Below, in pieces: positions 10,144-21,114 of a stretch of DNA of 64,000 nt. The stretch is taken from the NCBI RefSeq assembly GCF_000003855.2, contig NW_003101680.1:5435510-5499509 (forward strand), given 5' to 3'. Numbering within the stretch: the stretch's first letter is position 1; each line of letters starts with the position of its first letter. The translations under genes and the position numbers were made by a program. A model generated the notes under the pieces. It saw nothing but the letters and a program-made list of their open reading frames with translations. It ran no database searches and was not told where the DNA came from. This stretch comes from Blastomyces gilchristii SLH14081 (lineage: Eukaryota; Ascomycota; Eurotiomycetes; Onygenales; Ajellomycetaceae).

Positions 10144-12999
10144 TCAAACCCGACGCGACCGCAATGCATACCTCGTCGCCCGCGGTTGCGCCCGCACTTG
10201 TGCCTGCACCCGCGCCTGCGTCTGCATTTGTTGTTGCTGCTCCTGCCACGGATCATCTTCCAAGGTCAGCCCACTAATCCCTGGACTAGGGATGCGGCGC
10301 CCGGGAGAAAGGGAGGGGAGAGATGCATATTTCTGTTGGGGGCTGGGGGGTTCAGAGGCAGTTTCTGACGCGTAACTGACTGAGGTAGTAGTTGTGGTAG
10401 TTGAAGGCGGTGAGAAGCGGAGACTGTCGGGAAGGGTGGAGTTGAAGGACGGGAACGACGGGAAGGACGAGGAAACAAGGGGTTGTGGTCGGGGAATTGA
10501 GGAGAACGGGGCTGGGTGTGTTGCTGTTGGGTCGTTGGAGATGGAAGGAGGGTAGTTGTAGGAAGGGTTATGGGTTTGGTCGGTGTAGTGGTGATGGGCA
10601 GGATAGTTGAAATTGCTCATTAAACGGCTGTTGTTGTTATTGATGACGGTAAGAGAGGTAGACGGAGCGATACCTCCGCCTCTGAGTCCGACATTTAGGT
10701 TGATATCAGGGTAAGGGGCAGATGTAATGGGCTTTTGTTGACTAGAAGGCGGGAAGCCAGGTGCCTTTTTGTGGGGACCTACGTATGCTTGAGTTTGATG
10801 CTGGGTGGATTGGCTTGATGACTGTTGCGAGTTTTTGTCCTGAGGTGGCTGTTCCGTCGAGTTTTGCTGCGATGGTTCTGACTGTCGCGGCGAAAATGAG
10901 CTCAGGGCCATCATTTCTTGTCCTACCATGAAAGCCACCAGAGATTTTCCTGCCGCATCAAATTTGTACTGGTCATACGAACCCCCGTGACGATACGCGG
11001 CTAGATAGACACAAGCAAACAGTTCGATAACAGACAGTATTATATCGATAGCGCTCCAGGCAGCCAAGGGTCTCATGAGGGATTCAAGGAGTGAGAAGCC
11101 CGCAACAAGGAATGAAATTCCCAGAACTGCGGTCTCGACGGAATTTGAGGGTAATCCAAGCACTTTGGCAACCAGTAATAGAAAGACAGAAATGAAAAGA
11201 AGTACGCATTTAAGAATTCGAGAAGAACGAGCAGAACTCTCTCCAGATCTTAAAGCCCATTGTTGTCTCTGCAAACCTACCGGCTCGTCTCTGATTGAAA
11301 AAGTTTTGTCGAAGAGACTTTCCAATCCCGTGTCATTTGCAAAATCGCTTGGTGGGAAGAACTTTGGAGGAGCCATGATAGTCTCCAGAGGAGATGTAGC
11401 TCGGCTTTCCTGACTCGCTGACAATTTTGGTTTTAAGACTGGAGCATTGCGAAAGGGATTAGGCTTTTGTCCTAGGGCTTTGAGGATGGACTGGACTGCG
11501 CTGGGGTTACGTGACCCCAAAGACGGCATCCTCGTAGCTGACGGCAATTGACTTTGACGAACTAGGATAGGTTTGGGCGTAATATTCAGCTGTAGTGATT
11601 GTTGAGACGGCGTCCAGTCCATCGCATCAGTGTCATCAACGATATCCGTCTGGGGAGACGGGGGAACATATGGATCTGGGGCAGTGGATGCAGCTGGTGC
11701 AAGCTTGTTGACCGGAAACCTCTGTAAGCCAGGCTCTGAGCCAAGGGACGAGGTTTGGGAGTCTGGTGGGCTGACAAGCTGTAACTGGGTTGAATGGTCC
11801 TCCTTTGGTTTCTGTGATACTAGAGGTTCGATGTCATCCTTCCATGAGACAAGAGGTGTGGTATCAATTTTGATAACACGTCTCAGCACAACCACAGACT
11901 GTGAGGTGAGTTAGTAATTGTGTGGTTAGAACTTCACAATATTTAGCTACACTCACAATTATAGTAAGAATGCTCATAAAGCCATGGATAGCAGGAGGAA
12001 GCTTTGGGTTAAGACCGGTAATTGAAGGGTCCTGCAAACACGCCCATGCGACAAATCTTACCACGAGAACAATCAGTTGGGCCTTGTAATACTCGCCCAT
12101 CCCAGTTAGTCGTCCGCTTTTCCCTTCCACCTTATGCCTGAGTTTCGGGTTCCACCAGACTGACAACATTCCCAGAAACAAAGCCACCCCTGCGAAGGGA
12201 GTTAGGGCTGAAGAACATTCCTCGAAAAGGGGCTGGCGCTTCCAGATTCTATTAAAACAAAATGGCACCAGAGATAGTGAGACATCGGATTCTAGGTTCT
12301 GAGAGGTCTTGCCGGCAGCCATCGCACCCATGAGGTTCCAGGCAAGTTGACCAGCAACACTAACCCAGAAGCAAACAGCACCAGCAGCAACAAGCATACT
12401 CCTCCAGCTCCAGCCTTGCACCCGGCGATTATGCCGACTCTTTTCCATCATCCGTCTTAGGTGATCCGACTTCGCCGCATATCCAACTTGCCGAATGCGA
12501 TTGCGCACCTGAGGCTCGCAGGATTCACATACTTGTGGGTAGCGCTCTTCCAGACTCTTCCGGTACGATGGGTACGACACTTCATAGGCACTATAGTCAG
12601 GATGCGACGGCGACGGCAAGTATGAAGCGAGCGTCTGAGTGAGGAGATGCTGGTTTTTCAAGCACGTTGAACAGAACAACGACGAGTCTAGAGCCGGGAG
12701 GTCTGGGGAGCTTGCTCTGGGGATGGGCTGTGCGTATTGCGTGTATCGAGTTCCCGAAGAAGCTTCGCTAGCTGGAGGATCGGTGATTTCGCCATGCTAT
12801 TGGGTTTAGTATCAGGTATTTATATCAATATCAATCGGCGCAAGGAGAGGTGGGGATCTCAACACGCGCTCACCTCGTCTAGATGGTTAACTGCCAGGCA
12901 CTGTTGACACTGCCACTTGCGGATGGGCTCGGGCTGAGACTGAGCAGATCGACGGCCACAGTAGAAGCAGCTCAATCGCTTTTTAAAGAGGGACGGCAT
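10144..12999 (-). CDS. ima1: Ima1/Samp1-type inner nuclear membrane protein
   Basis: Three exons, complement(join(10144..11898,11957..12796,12874..12999)), 906 residues. The N terminus has four CxxC pairs (C11/C14, C31/C34, C84/C87, C132/C135), and segments such as WQCQQCLAVNHLDEHGEITDPP-like text are characteristic of the Ima1 N-terminal domain, shared with metazoan NET5/TMEM201/Samp1. Such proteins sit in the inner nuclear membrane and link chromatin and LINC complexes. About four hydrophobic segments lie in exon 2 and up to three in the first half of exon 3 (for example CVLLFISVFLLLVAKV). The C-terminal ~300 residues are Ser/Pro/Gln-rich and presumably nucleoplasmic or disordered, ending in RRV. 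Splice support: donors GTGAGC and GTGAGT, branch sites TACTAAA and TTACTAAC, acceptors AATAG and TCACAG, all in phase 0. Divergent from ALG14 and convergent with aro2. Confidence 0.9.
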
Positions 13000-13548
13000 G
13001 GCTGGCTACATGCGACAAAACGTTGAGGGTTGAGCGTCGCTGGCGAGCAGAAGTCTTTTTTTTCTCGAGATAAACGCGAGGAGTTAAGACAGGCAACACA
13101 GCAATCGCCGAGAGCTTGGCGCGCCTGTGGTAAAGGAGGTTGGGCATGGCTGGTATAAATATACAACTCAACCATCTGAAAGGAATTAGAATGAATATGA
13201 AGACGAATGAATATCGGATTGGATGTAAACGCCATTCATAGATAATCAATACTTCCAGGCCGGGCCAGTTAATTCCTCACAATGCGAATCATTGAGACCC
13301 CGTGAATGACCTTTGAGAGCATCAAAGACACCATCCAAGGTGTATTCCCTACACCCGTTCACTCAGGAGCTATTCACCTGTCGCATGCTGGATGATTCAA
13401 GTTTCTTCAATATTGACTATCGTGTTGGCCGAAAGGGACCAGGGCTATCCTGACGTTTAGTCGGAGAACTCAAAGAGGGTGTTGTGTTCTCCCTGAGAAT
13501 ACCATTCTACGCAGCTCAATCACCTTTATCCTATCACCTTCGTCCCCA
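13000..13548. promoter_or_regulatory. Divergent promoter of ima1 and alg14
   Basis: A 549-bp region between two start codons on opposite strands. It must hold both promoters and 5' leaders. I see no individual site strong enough to name. Confidence 0.6.
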
Positions 13549-14673
13549 ATGGCTTTGGTGACTCTCAGTTCCCCCGCACTTATGACAAGTGCCATAATTA
13601 TTTTGCTGGTAAGGTTTTCCTCTTCGTTGAAAAAGTGTTGCGTTCATCCTTTCATGGGCTCAAATCCCGGGAAATCTAGCTAACTAAACGTCCAGATTAC
13701 TTCGTATTTCTATTATCTCAAATTCAGCAATGGCCATAACAGCAGTAATAGGCATACAAGCCAGGGAAAAACACAGCGTCATGCCCACCTCCTCATCGTC
13801 CTGGGCAGCGGCGGGCACACGGCGGAAATGCTCGCCATGCTAGAACATGCTCCATTGGATGCGAATCTCTTCACATACCGCACCTATGTCGTTAGCTCAG
13901 GGGATTCCTTCAGCGTCCTCAAATCTGTAGAATTTGAGAAGCGCCTTCTTGAGCAGCAACAACGTTCTCTTCCTACAACTGCTGCTGCTGCTACTACCTC
14001 TAGAAAAGGAGAGCCCAGCCAGCCTCAGCCTACAACAAGGCGGACAAGCGACCTGCAGGAGGCGAAGGATGACGAGCGGAAACATCTAGATTCTTCGGCC
14101 CTTAAAGCACTATCAGAATCACCTCCGTCATCATATACAATTATCACAGTTCCTCGCGCAAGAAGGGTACATCAATCATTCCTGACAGCGCCCATATCGA
14201 CCCTCCATTGCCTGTGGGTCTGCATATGTGTTCTCCGAGGCAAACATCGCGATCCGAAAAACAACAATGAGATGCCGCCTTCATTATCAACCTCAGCAGC
14301 TTCTTCAACTCCTACAGGACCGCCCACACCAATCCCTTACCCTAACATAATCCTCACAAACGGCCCCGCCACCGCTGTCTGCGTCATCCTGGCTGCCAAA
14401 ATGCTCCGTGCCGTCACCTCCATCTCCACATTCCTCTTTATCTTCTTCCAAAATCAATCGTCCCAACAACTGCAGCCCTCCTCCTCCCACCACAGGGAAA
14501 GATATTTACGCACCATCTTCATCGAGTCATGGGCACGTGTTACCACGCTTAGTTTATCAGGAAAGATAGTTCTGCCGCTTGTGGATCGTTTTTTGGTGCA
14601 GTGGGAAGGGCTGGAAGGGTATTCGAGCTGGTTTGGTGGCACGGCGGAGTTTGTGGGTGCGCTTGTTGTGTAG
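13549..14673 (+). CDS. alg14: ALG14, UDP-GlcNAc transferase anchor subunit
   Basis: Two exons, join(13549..13608,13696..14673), 345 residues. Alg14 anchors the catalytic Alg13 to the ER membrane and contributes to adding the second GlcNAc to dolichol-PP-GlcNAc in N-glycan synthesis. Exon 1 encodes a 20-residue hydrophobic N terminus (ALMTSAIIILL), the expected membrane anchor. The intron has donor GTAAGG, a CTAAC branch region and acceptor TCCAG. Exon 2 carries LLIVLGSGGHTAEML (GSGGHT at residues 57-62), then YVVSSGDSFS, VPRARRVHQS, NGPATAVCV and ESWARVTTLSLSGK, all diagnostic for the family. The protein is longer than the yeast homologue (237 residues), mainly through low-complexity insertions rich in Ser/Thr/Gln/Pro after residue 95 and near residue 210. 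It is the last host gene before the transposon block. Confidence 0.93.
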
Positions 14674-14880
14674 TGGTGATGGGTGAAGCGATATTCAGTT
14701 GGGTCCTGATGTATTTTTTACAAATTATTTTTTCATTTCCTCCCTCTTAAACACTTAACCTCATGTCTGTCATTTGATTCTGCTAGAGAGAGTCTCTGAC
14801 CCAATTCTCCTCCGCCTACAGTATAGCAAAGGCAAAGCCTGTAAGATGTACAGTAGTGTTCAAGAAGTCAGTGTACTAGA
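14674..14880. other. Border between genic DNA and AT-rich block
   Basis: This is the 3' flank of alg14. Base composition falls sharply over this interval and the first transposon fragment starts immediately after it. No gene is seen. Confidence 0.6.
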
Positions 14881-15066
14881 TTATTATTATTATTCTTCAA
14901 TTATAGATGTATGCAGTCAGAGACTATAACATCTACCTGAGAACTGAAAGATTTTTCTAGTAATTTTCAGCTAACTAATATACATTTGTCAATTTCAGCT
15001 CAGAATATAAAAACTCTTTTTAACATCTTTTAATGACTTGAAATCATTTAAAAGATATAAGAAGAG
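14881..15066 (-). mobile_element. 5'-truncated LINE fragment (3' end only)
   Basis: Starts with the TTATTATT tail and continues with ATTATAGATGTATGCAGTC and the CTACCTGAGAAC motif, matching the 3' ends of the longer LINE copies at 16753 and 45001. Homology stops near 15,066. Short 3' fragments are typical of incomplete target-primed reverse transcription. Target-site duplications are not clear. Confidence 0.75.
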
Positions 15067-15376
15067 TCTCTGACTCTTAGTAGTATAAGTCTCACTCTTT
15101 GCTGTAAGTAGACTGGTGTAAGAAATCCCGCTCCTCGCGGATTCTTTACCCCTATTCCTATCTCTCGCGTAACCAATAGGGTTAGCGGCCCTTGGCTACA
15201 CACAACTATATAGACTGGAGTTCATGAATACTATTCATAACTCAGCTTGAATACTATTATACATTTAATCTCTACATTTTATCTTTCTACTATGAATACT
15301 TCTAGTAGTTAACAGTATATATCATGTCAAGCTACAAATACCTGAATAATCATCTATGAGTACTTATTCTTATATT
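15067..15376. other. Unassigned AT-rich DNA with a GC-rich patch
   Basis: No gene. A patch at about 15,106-15,215 retains CpG and GG/CC, unlike its surroundings. It contains an imperfect inverted repeat (AAGAAATCCCGC / GCGGATTCTT). It may be a terminus of an unrecognised element. The rest is AT-rich and unassigned. Confidence 0.4.
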
Positions 15377-15882
15377 TAGACTGGCCGCCGGGACCATGAA
15401 TTTCACATTTGATCTCATTTGGTCTGGTCTCATACATTTCTTGGTGTGAATCCTGCTGGGACTAGTCATCAAAAAAACATGCAAAGTGACTATATATCAT
15501 ATCTTAAAATGAAATCATGACTTGAAAAAAATGAGAAAGTAATCTTATTTAATCTCATTTAGTCTTATTCTTGATATAAAGTTACTATTTTTAGACATTT
15601 TAAGGTTTTTTTTAGACTATTTTTAATTTTTTAAAAAGTAACACTTTTTAATAATACTTAAATAAGATTTAAAGTCATTTAAAGTAATAAAAATAATTTA
15701 AATTAAGAAGTGAAAATCATAATCTTATTTGAAAAATATAATAAGAGTAGATAATAAGTCTTACTAAGATAGTATAAAACTACTATTTAATGTTAAAACT
15801 GTGTAATGAGATCAGTTAAATTAATAATAAAACTATTAAAAAATCTAGTTCTGATCTCAGACATAATTACACAGTCAGTTTA
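15377..15882. mobile_element. hAT-like MITE, copy a
   Basis: A 506-bp non-coding element starting TAGACTGGCCG and ending CAGTTTA (original CAGTCTA inferred from copy b). It is flanked by the exact 8-bp duplication CTTATATT (15369-15376 and 15883-15890). Eight-base target duplications with short terminal inverted repeats are the hallmark of hAT transposons. There is no transposase, so it would be mobilised in trans. Copies lie at 43005-43509 and 63894 onward. Confidence 0.8.
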
Positions 15883-15890
15883 CTTATATT

Positions 15891-16752
15891 TCAAGCTCAG
15901 TCAGTCAGTAATCATCTGTTATAACTGAAAGAATTAGAAACTTATATACTTTAATCTCTGTGAACTCTACTGTAGACACTCAGAAGCAGTTATCTGAATT
16001 ATAAATAATCTCTATAAAAGAAGTCTTAGAGAACTTATTAATTACTTACAGAATATTATTCTCTATATTTATAATAGAGAAATCTTTTAAACTGATAAAT
16101 AAATCAATCTTAGTAAAGAATATTCTTGAGTATCTTTTACAGAATTAAGCTATTTTTCTATAAGAAATACTTACTATTTATAAACACTTTTAAACTGAGT
16201 CTCTAGACATAATCTTTAGAGATATTTATAAACTGAAAAGAAACTTTCTTAAGTTATAATTACTTAAGATTACTTATCAAATTATAATCTATAAAAGCTT
16301 TTACAAGTGTGTATTTAAAATTGACTTACAAGTGTAGCTATGTAATATAAAAGATGAAAAAGCTGTTATCTATATAATAACAGATCTCTACTATACTGAA
16401 GTCAAGAACTGACTGAATTATTTAGAGAATAATTATAAGAGATTTTACTAATCTATTCTTAAGATCTATCTAGAGAATAAGTTAAAAGACTCTGTGAATT
16501 GAATAGAGAATATCTGAGCTGTAATTATTAATATTAGAAAAAGAGATAAGAAATCTAATAAAGACTATTTACAGTACTTTATAAAATTATAATATAAATT
16601 AAGATCTGTGAAAATAAAACTCTGAAATAAGATCTGAATAACAATATTTATAAAGAGACTGAATAAAAATATATAGAATAAGCTTATTAAGTAAGACTCT
16701 AAGTTCTTAACTCTGAAGAAACTGATAACTTTTATTTACTGTTTATAGATTA
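15891..16752 (+). mobile_element. Gypsy element Z, segment 1 (gag region)
   Basis: Degenerate coding DNA whose plus-strand translation looks like a retrotransposon gag (charged, lysine-rich, with stops mostly at former Arg/Trp/Gln codons). It runs into LINE1 and resumes after the duplicated target TACTGTTTATAGATTA at 24368. The 5' LTR of Z is not identified. The assignment to Z rests on the junction and on recognisable pol in the later segments. Confidence 0.55.
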
Positions 16753-16812
16753 TTATTATTATTATTATTCTTTCATTATAGATGTATGCAGTCAGAGACT
16801 ATGACATCTACC

Positions 16813-16835
16813 TGAGAACTAAAAGTTCTCAGGGT
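16813..16835 (-). other. Conserved stem-loop near LINE 3' end
   Basis: CCTGAGAAC...GTTCTCAGG forms a 9-bp stem with a 5-base loop. The equivalent hairpin occurs in LINE2 (near 45059-45081) and in the 3' fragment near 53312-53334, each about 60 bases from the tail. A 3' hairpin is known in several LINEs as the RT recognition element. Confidence 0.6.
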
Positions 16836-17122
16836 TTTTCCTATATTTATACAGTTAACTATTATACATTCATCAATTTCAGATATGCAAAATCAGAAAA
16901 TTTCAGCTCAGAATATAAAAACTGTTTACAAATTACAGTATTTTAACATCTTCTGATACTTTGAAACCATTTGACATGATAAAAGAAAAGAGAACACAGT
17001 CTTAAAGATAGACACATTAAATAGATAGATAGAAAAGAATAGAAAGAAAAAAGTAAAGTAAAATAATGAGAGACTGTAATGAAACAAATTATTGAAAGAT
17101 AGTATATAGCTGTTTTAACAGA

Positions 17123-20100
17123 CTATATCTGATCAATTTTCTTCTCTTCATATTCAGATATTTCTGAATTCAGTCATTTTCTTATAGCTGCTTGAGTTTC
17201 TGATAGAAAGTCTATTAAGTATTTAATTCCTGTCTCAGTTGAGAATAAGAATCTCATATTTAATTGATTTAGATCATACTTCTCTTTCAATCTGACTCTG
17301 AGACTATTGTATAATACACAGTGTATTATAATATACTCAGAATTCTCATTTGCATTGCAGAATGAGCATTCTATTGAATCAAATCTATCATTAAATCTTT
17401 GTATATAAGATTTGAAATAGTCATGTTCTAATTTCAGCTGTATTATAGATGAGAATATTTTCTTTTTATATTTAATTAAACAAGATTTTCACTTGGGTTT
17501 TGTTTTAAATCTTGAATAATGTATACTCTTCTTTTGTTTCTGTCAGCTTTCATTTCACTTATTTAAACAAGATTCTTTTATTTTTCTCTTTATAAAAGAT
17601 CAGAACATAATTTTTTGAATAGATCTGCTTAATTCTGAATCTTTTTTTACAGCTGAATTAGCCAATTCATTATCATGAATATTTATATAAGCAGGAACTC
17701 AGTGTAGATGAATTATCAGCTTTGATATTCTTCTCTTTTGAATTTTTAAAATGAAGTTTAAGATCAGTTCAAGATTCATTTGATTATTATAAATCTGACT
17801 ATTTCTAAGTCTTTTTAAAGCAGCTTGACTATCAGAGAATATTCATATCTCTTTCAAATTATTTTCTCTTTTATGAGATTTTATTTCAATAAGTTTGAAA
17901 GCTTTCACTATTATAAATAGTTCAGCATCAAAGACTTCAGATTCACAGTCTAAATTTCAGAAATCTGAGATAAAATTAATATTATCTTCAGTATAAGCAA
18001 TGTCTGCATCTAATCTATTCAAATTCTCATTTTTTGAGTCATCTGAATAAATCAGAATAGAGTCTTTTATATTGATTATAGAAATTCTCTTCAAATACTG
18101 TTCATATTCTTTCTCTTTAGATAGTTCACTTATTTATAAGTCTATAAGAGATTCAAGCTTTTCTCTTCAGAGAAATAACTTCTCATGATCAACTTTTTCA
18201 ACATTTAATAAAGAAAATTAATTTTTAATAAGTAAATATAGTCTATACAGTTGAGAGGGCATTTTCTTTAAAGTATTATTCTCATTTTAATCAAGAAATC
18301 TATTTCAATTCAGTTCATTTCCTGAGTTAACTGATGAAAATGAAGAAGAGACTCTTTTTCTGATTATATAATTTAAGCTCATCTTTATAACTCTCAGAGC
18401 ATAGTTCATACAGATCTTTTCAAATCTAATAGTAGAAGAGAGAATTGAAACTTTAATTTTCATTGCTTTAATAGAAGATGATTTAAATACTTTCAGAATT
18501 CTTCTCAAAGCTCTGTTTTACAGACTTTGAAAGAGTTCAGTGAAATTTTCTTGATTATTCTATTAAACTTGAACTTTATAATCAGCTACTGAGATAATAC
18601 AGACTATATATAACTGTCTCATAGCCTGGAAGAATAGACCTCTCTCTGTATTTGATAGTCTGATAATGTTATTCAATAGTCTTTCTGCTTTGACAGTTCT
18701 TTGTTGAATATGATATTTAAAATTCAACTTAGAGTTTAATCATACTTCTCATCATTTGACATTTAAAGTGAGTTTAATCTCTCTATTTAAAAGAGTTAGA
18801 GATAGTTCTTTCTTATTGAATCTAGAAAAGAAATAAATTAACTCAGTTTTATTCATATTAAATTGAATTTGATTAATATCTGCTCTAACAAGGATTTTCT
18901 TTGCAGCTTTTTCAATTACTTTCAAATTCTCTTTGATAGTTTTTAAGCTGTAGACTAGATCAATATCATCTATATAACTCAGACATTACACTATTTTCAT
19001 ATTTCTATCTTTGAATAGATATGCAGTGTATATTGCAAATAAAATGAGTGAGATTGAAGATTCTTACAGCACTTCTATTTTTATCTCAGTCTTGTCTTAT
19101 TTCATTTCATCAAAGAAAAGTTATATAATTCTTTTAGATATAAAACAGTTAACTCATTTTATTAGAGAAAGTGACAGTTTTAACATCTTCAAAGTCTGAA
19201 GTAACTTTGACTTTGAAACATGATTAAATAGTTTTTTTACATCAATAAAAACTGCAGTTGAGATCAGATCTTGATGCTTTGCTATTTGAATATTATAAAC
19301 AACTGAGAGAACAGTGTCAATTGCAGAACATTGTTTTCTATCTCTCATTTATTCACTGAATAAAAGAGAGTTATTAATAGAGCTTATAAAAGATAGTTGA
19401 GTAGCTATTATCTTTTTTAAAATCTTTTCTAGACAGTTTAATAGAGATATTACTCTATATGACTTAGAAATTGAAGTTTTTCTATTAGGTTTTATAAGAA
19501 TCACTTCAGTGGCTTCTCTTCAGCATTCAGAATGATATTCATTTTTCAAGAGATTGAAAAAGAGCTTAAAATATTCATTCTTTAAGTAGGAATATATATT
19601 TTGAATAATCAAGTGATTAATTGAATCAGGTCCTGCAGCAGTTTTAACAGAACTTGAGAAGATAGCTGACTTTAATTCATCTTATGTAAGATCAGGCCAT
19701 TCTCAGTTATTTTCATCAATGTAGTTGAGAAGTGATATATTCTCTTTCTCTGAATCTGAATCTGAATCTGGTGAGTTCTGAAAGAGAATTCTTATAAAAG
19801 CTTGATATTTTTTCTTAAAAGAGTGTGCTGTATATGATTCATTCTGAAACTCATATTCTAAGACTGGAAGTTTTGCTACACTTCTTGTTTTAGTATAGTT
19901 AAAAGCTTTAAAAACTTCCTTCTCTTGTACTTCTTTAAGAAATTTATTCCAGCAGTCTGTTTTAGCTCTTTTAATATCTGAAAAATATTCATTTCTGACA
20001 GTTTTAAACTCTTCATTAAATATTACATCATTCTTTCAATCTCTTTTAACAGTAGCTAATTCTTTTCTTTTAGATGAGATATTCTCATTTCATCAAGATT

Positions 20101-21085
20101 TTGAATACTCAGAAGATTTTCTCTTTGAAATATTATCTCTAATACTTGTTAGAATAATAGATGTAATAAGCTTCACTCTATTCTTAAGCATTTCATTTGA
20201 GATATCTTGACCAGAATTTCAATATAGCTTACTCTGTCTTTCAGATTTTAACAGTTTTATACTTTCTTCAACTGCTTTTCAATCAGCTTTTTCAAAGTTA
20301 AACTGATTAGAGAGAAGAGGATTTTCACTCATTTGTTTTTTACTCAGTTTAATATTAAATTGAATAATCTCATGATCTGATTCTGATGTCTCATTTGAAT
20401 CAATAAATCAGTTTACAAGTCTTCTTTTCATTAGATTTTGTGACATGAAGATTAGATCTATAATAGATTTCTGTTTCATATCTTTTCTAAAGAATGTTTG
20501 TTAATCAGACTTATTAATCAAATCTATTAAATGCTCAAAGATTCATTCAATCAGATTATCAGCTCTCACTACTCTCTTACATTCTGAATTTTATCAGAGA
20601 TGATGTGTATTAAAATCTCCTGCAATTATAGAGTTTCTTAATAAAGTTATGTTCAGAAATTCTCTATCAATTGTTCAGATATTGTTATTTTTCTTCAATG
20701 ACTTTTTATTATAGATATTTATAAGCTGTATAGTATCAAACTTATTTTCTTTATCTATAATATCACTCACCAGAATATCAGGATCAGACATGATATCAAA
20801 TCTTAGATTAAATTGATATCTTGATATCTTTCTTTCATAGATCACTACTCTTGACTTTATCTCAGACTTTTGAGATAGAAAGCAGTAGTAGCTTGAATAA
20901 GAAATGATGTAATTTTACTCAGTATTAAAATTCAGTTTCTGAAGTAGTATAAAATCAACTTTTTATTCAAATGTAATTTGAAGATAAGAATAAATATAAT
21001 TTGAGTTTCTATTCACATTATTTTGAATAAATGTAATTTTTAAAGAGTTTTTAAACTTTTTTTGTTGTTTTTATTGTATATTCAT
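17123..21085 (-). pseudogene. LINE1 ORF2 (endonuclease, RT, RNase H), inactivated
   Basis: It starts with MNIQ at 21085 and shows an endonuclease-like N part (FIQNNVNRNS, then VDFILLQKLNF). The RT follows around 18,900-19,500, with text FIDVKKLFNHVSKS where the LINE2 copy keeps DIKDAFDHVSKS, then an RNase H-like part ending near SEYEE. Many in-frame stops and replaced active-site residues show it is dead. The RT 'DD' box reads near 18,970. Divergence from LINE2 is mostly C-to-T and G-to-A transitions. Confidence 0.75.
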
Positions 21086-21114
21086 ACTAAAAGAGAGTAG
21101 AGATAGAGTAGAAT

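Noticed and set aside
10186..11413. Plus-strand frames opposite the ima1 last exon
   Set aside because: They are shadows of a low-complexity coding exon.
13000..13249. 87-88 codon minus-strand frames between ima1 and alg14
   Set aside because: They lie in the divergent promoter, overlap each other in different frames and show no domain.
14789..15074. 12-bp direct repeat AGAGTCTCTGAC as the target duplication of the LINE fragment at 14881
   Set aside because: The left copy (14789-14800) lies 80 bp from the LINE tail, so it does not abut the element. Possibly chance in a CT-rich context.
15110..15225. A second hAT MITE beginning TAGACTGGTG near 15,110
   Set aside because: No matching inverted terminus or 8-bp duplication was found.
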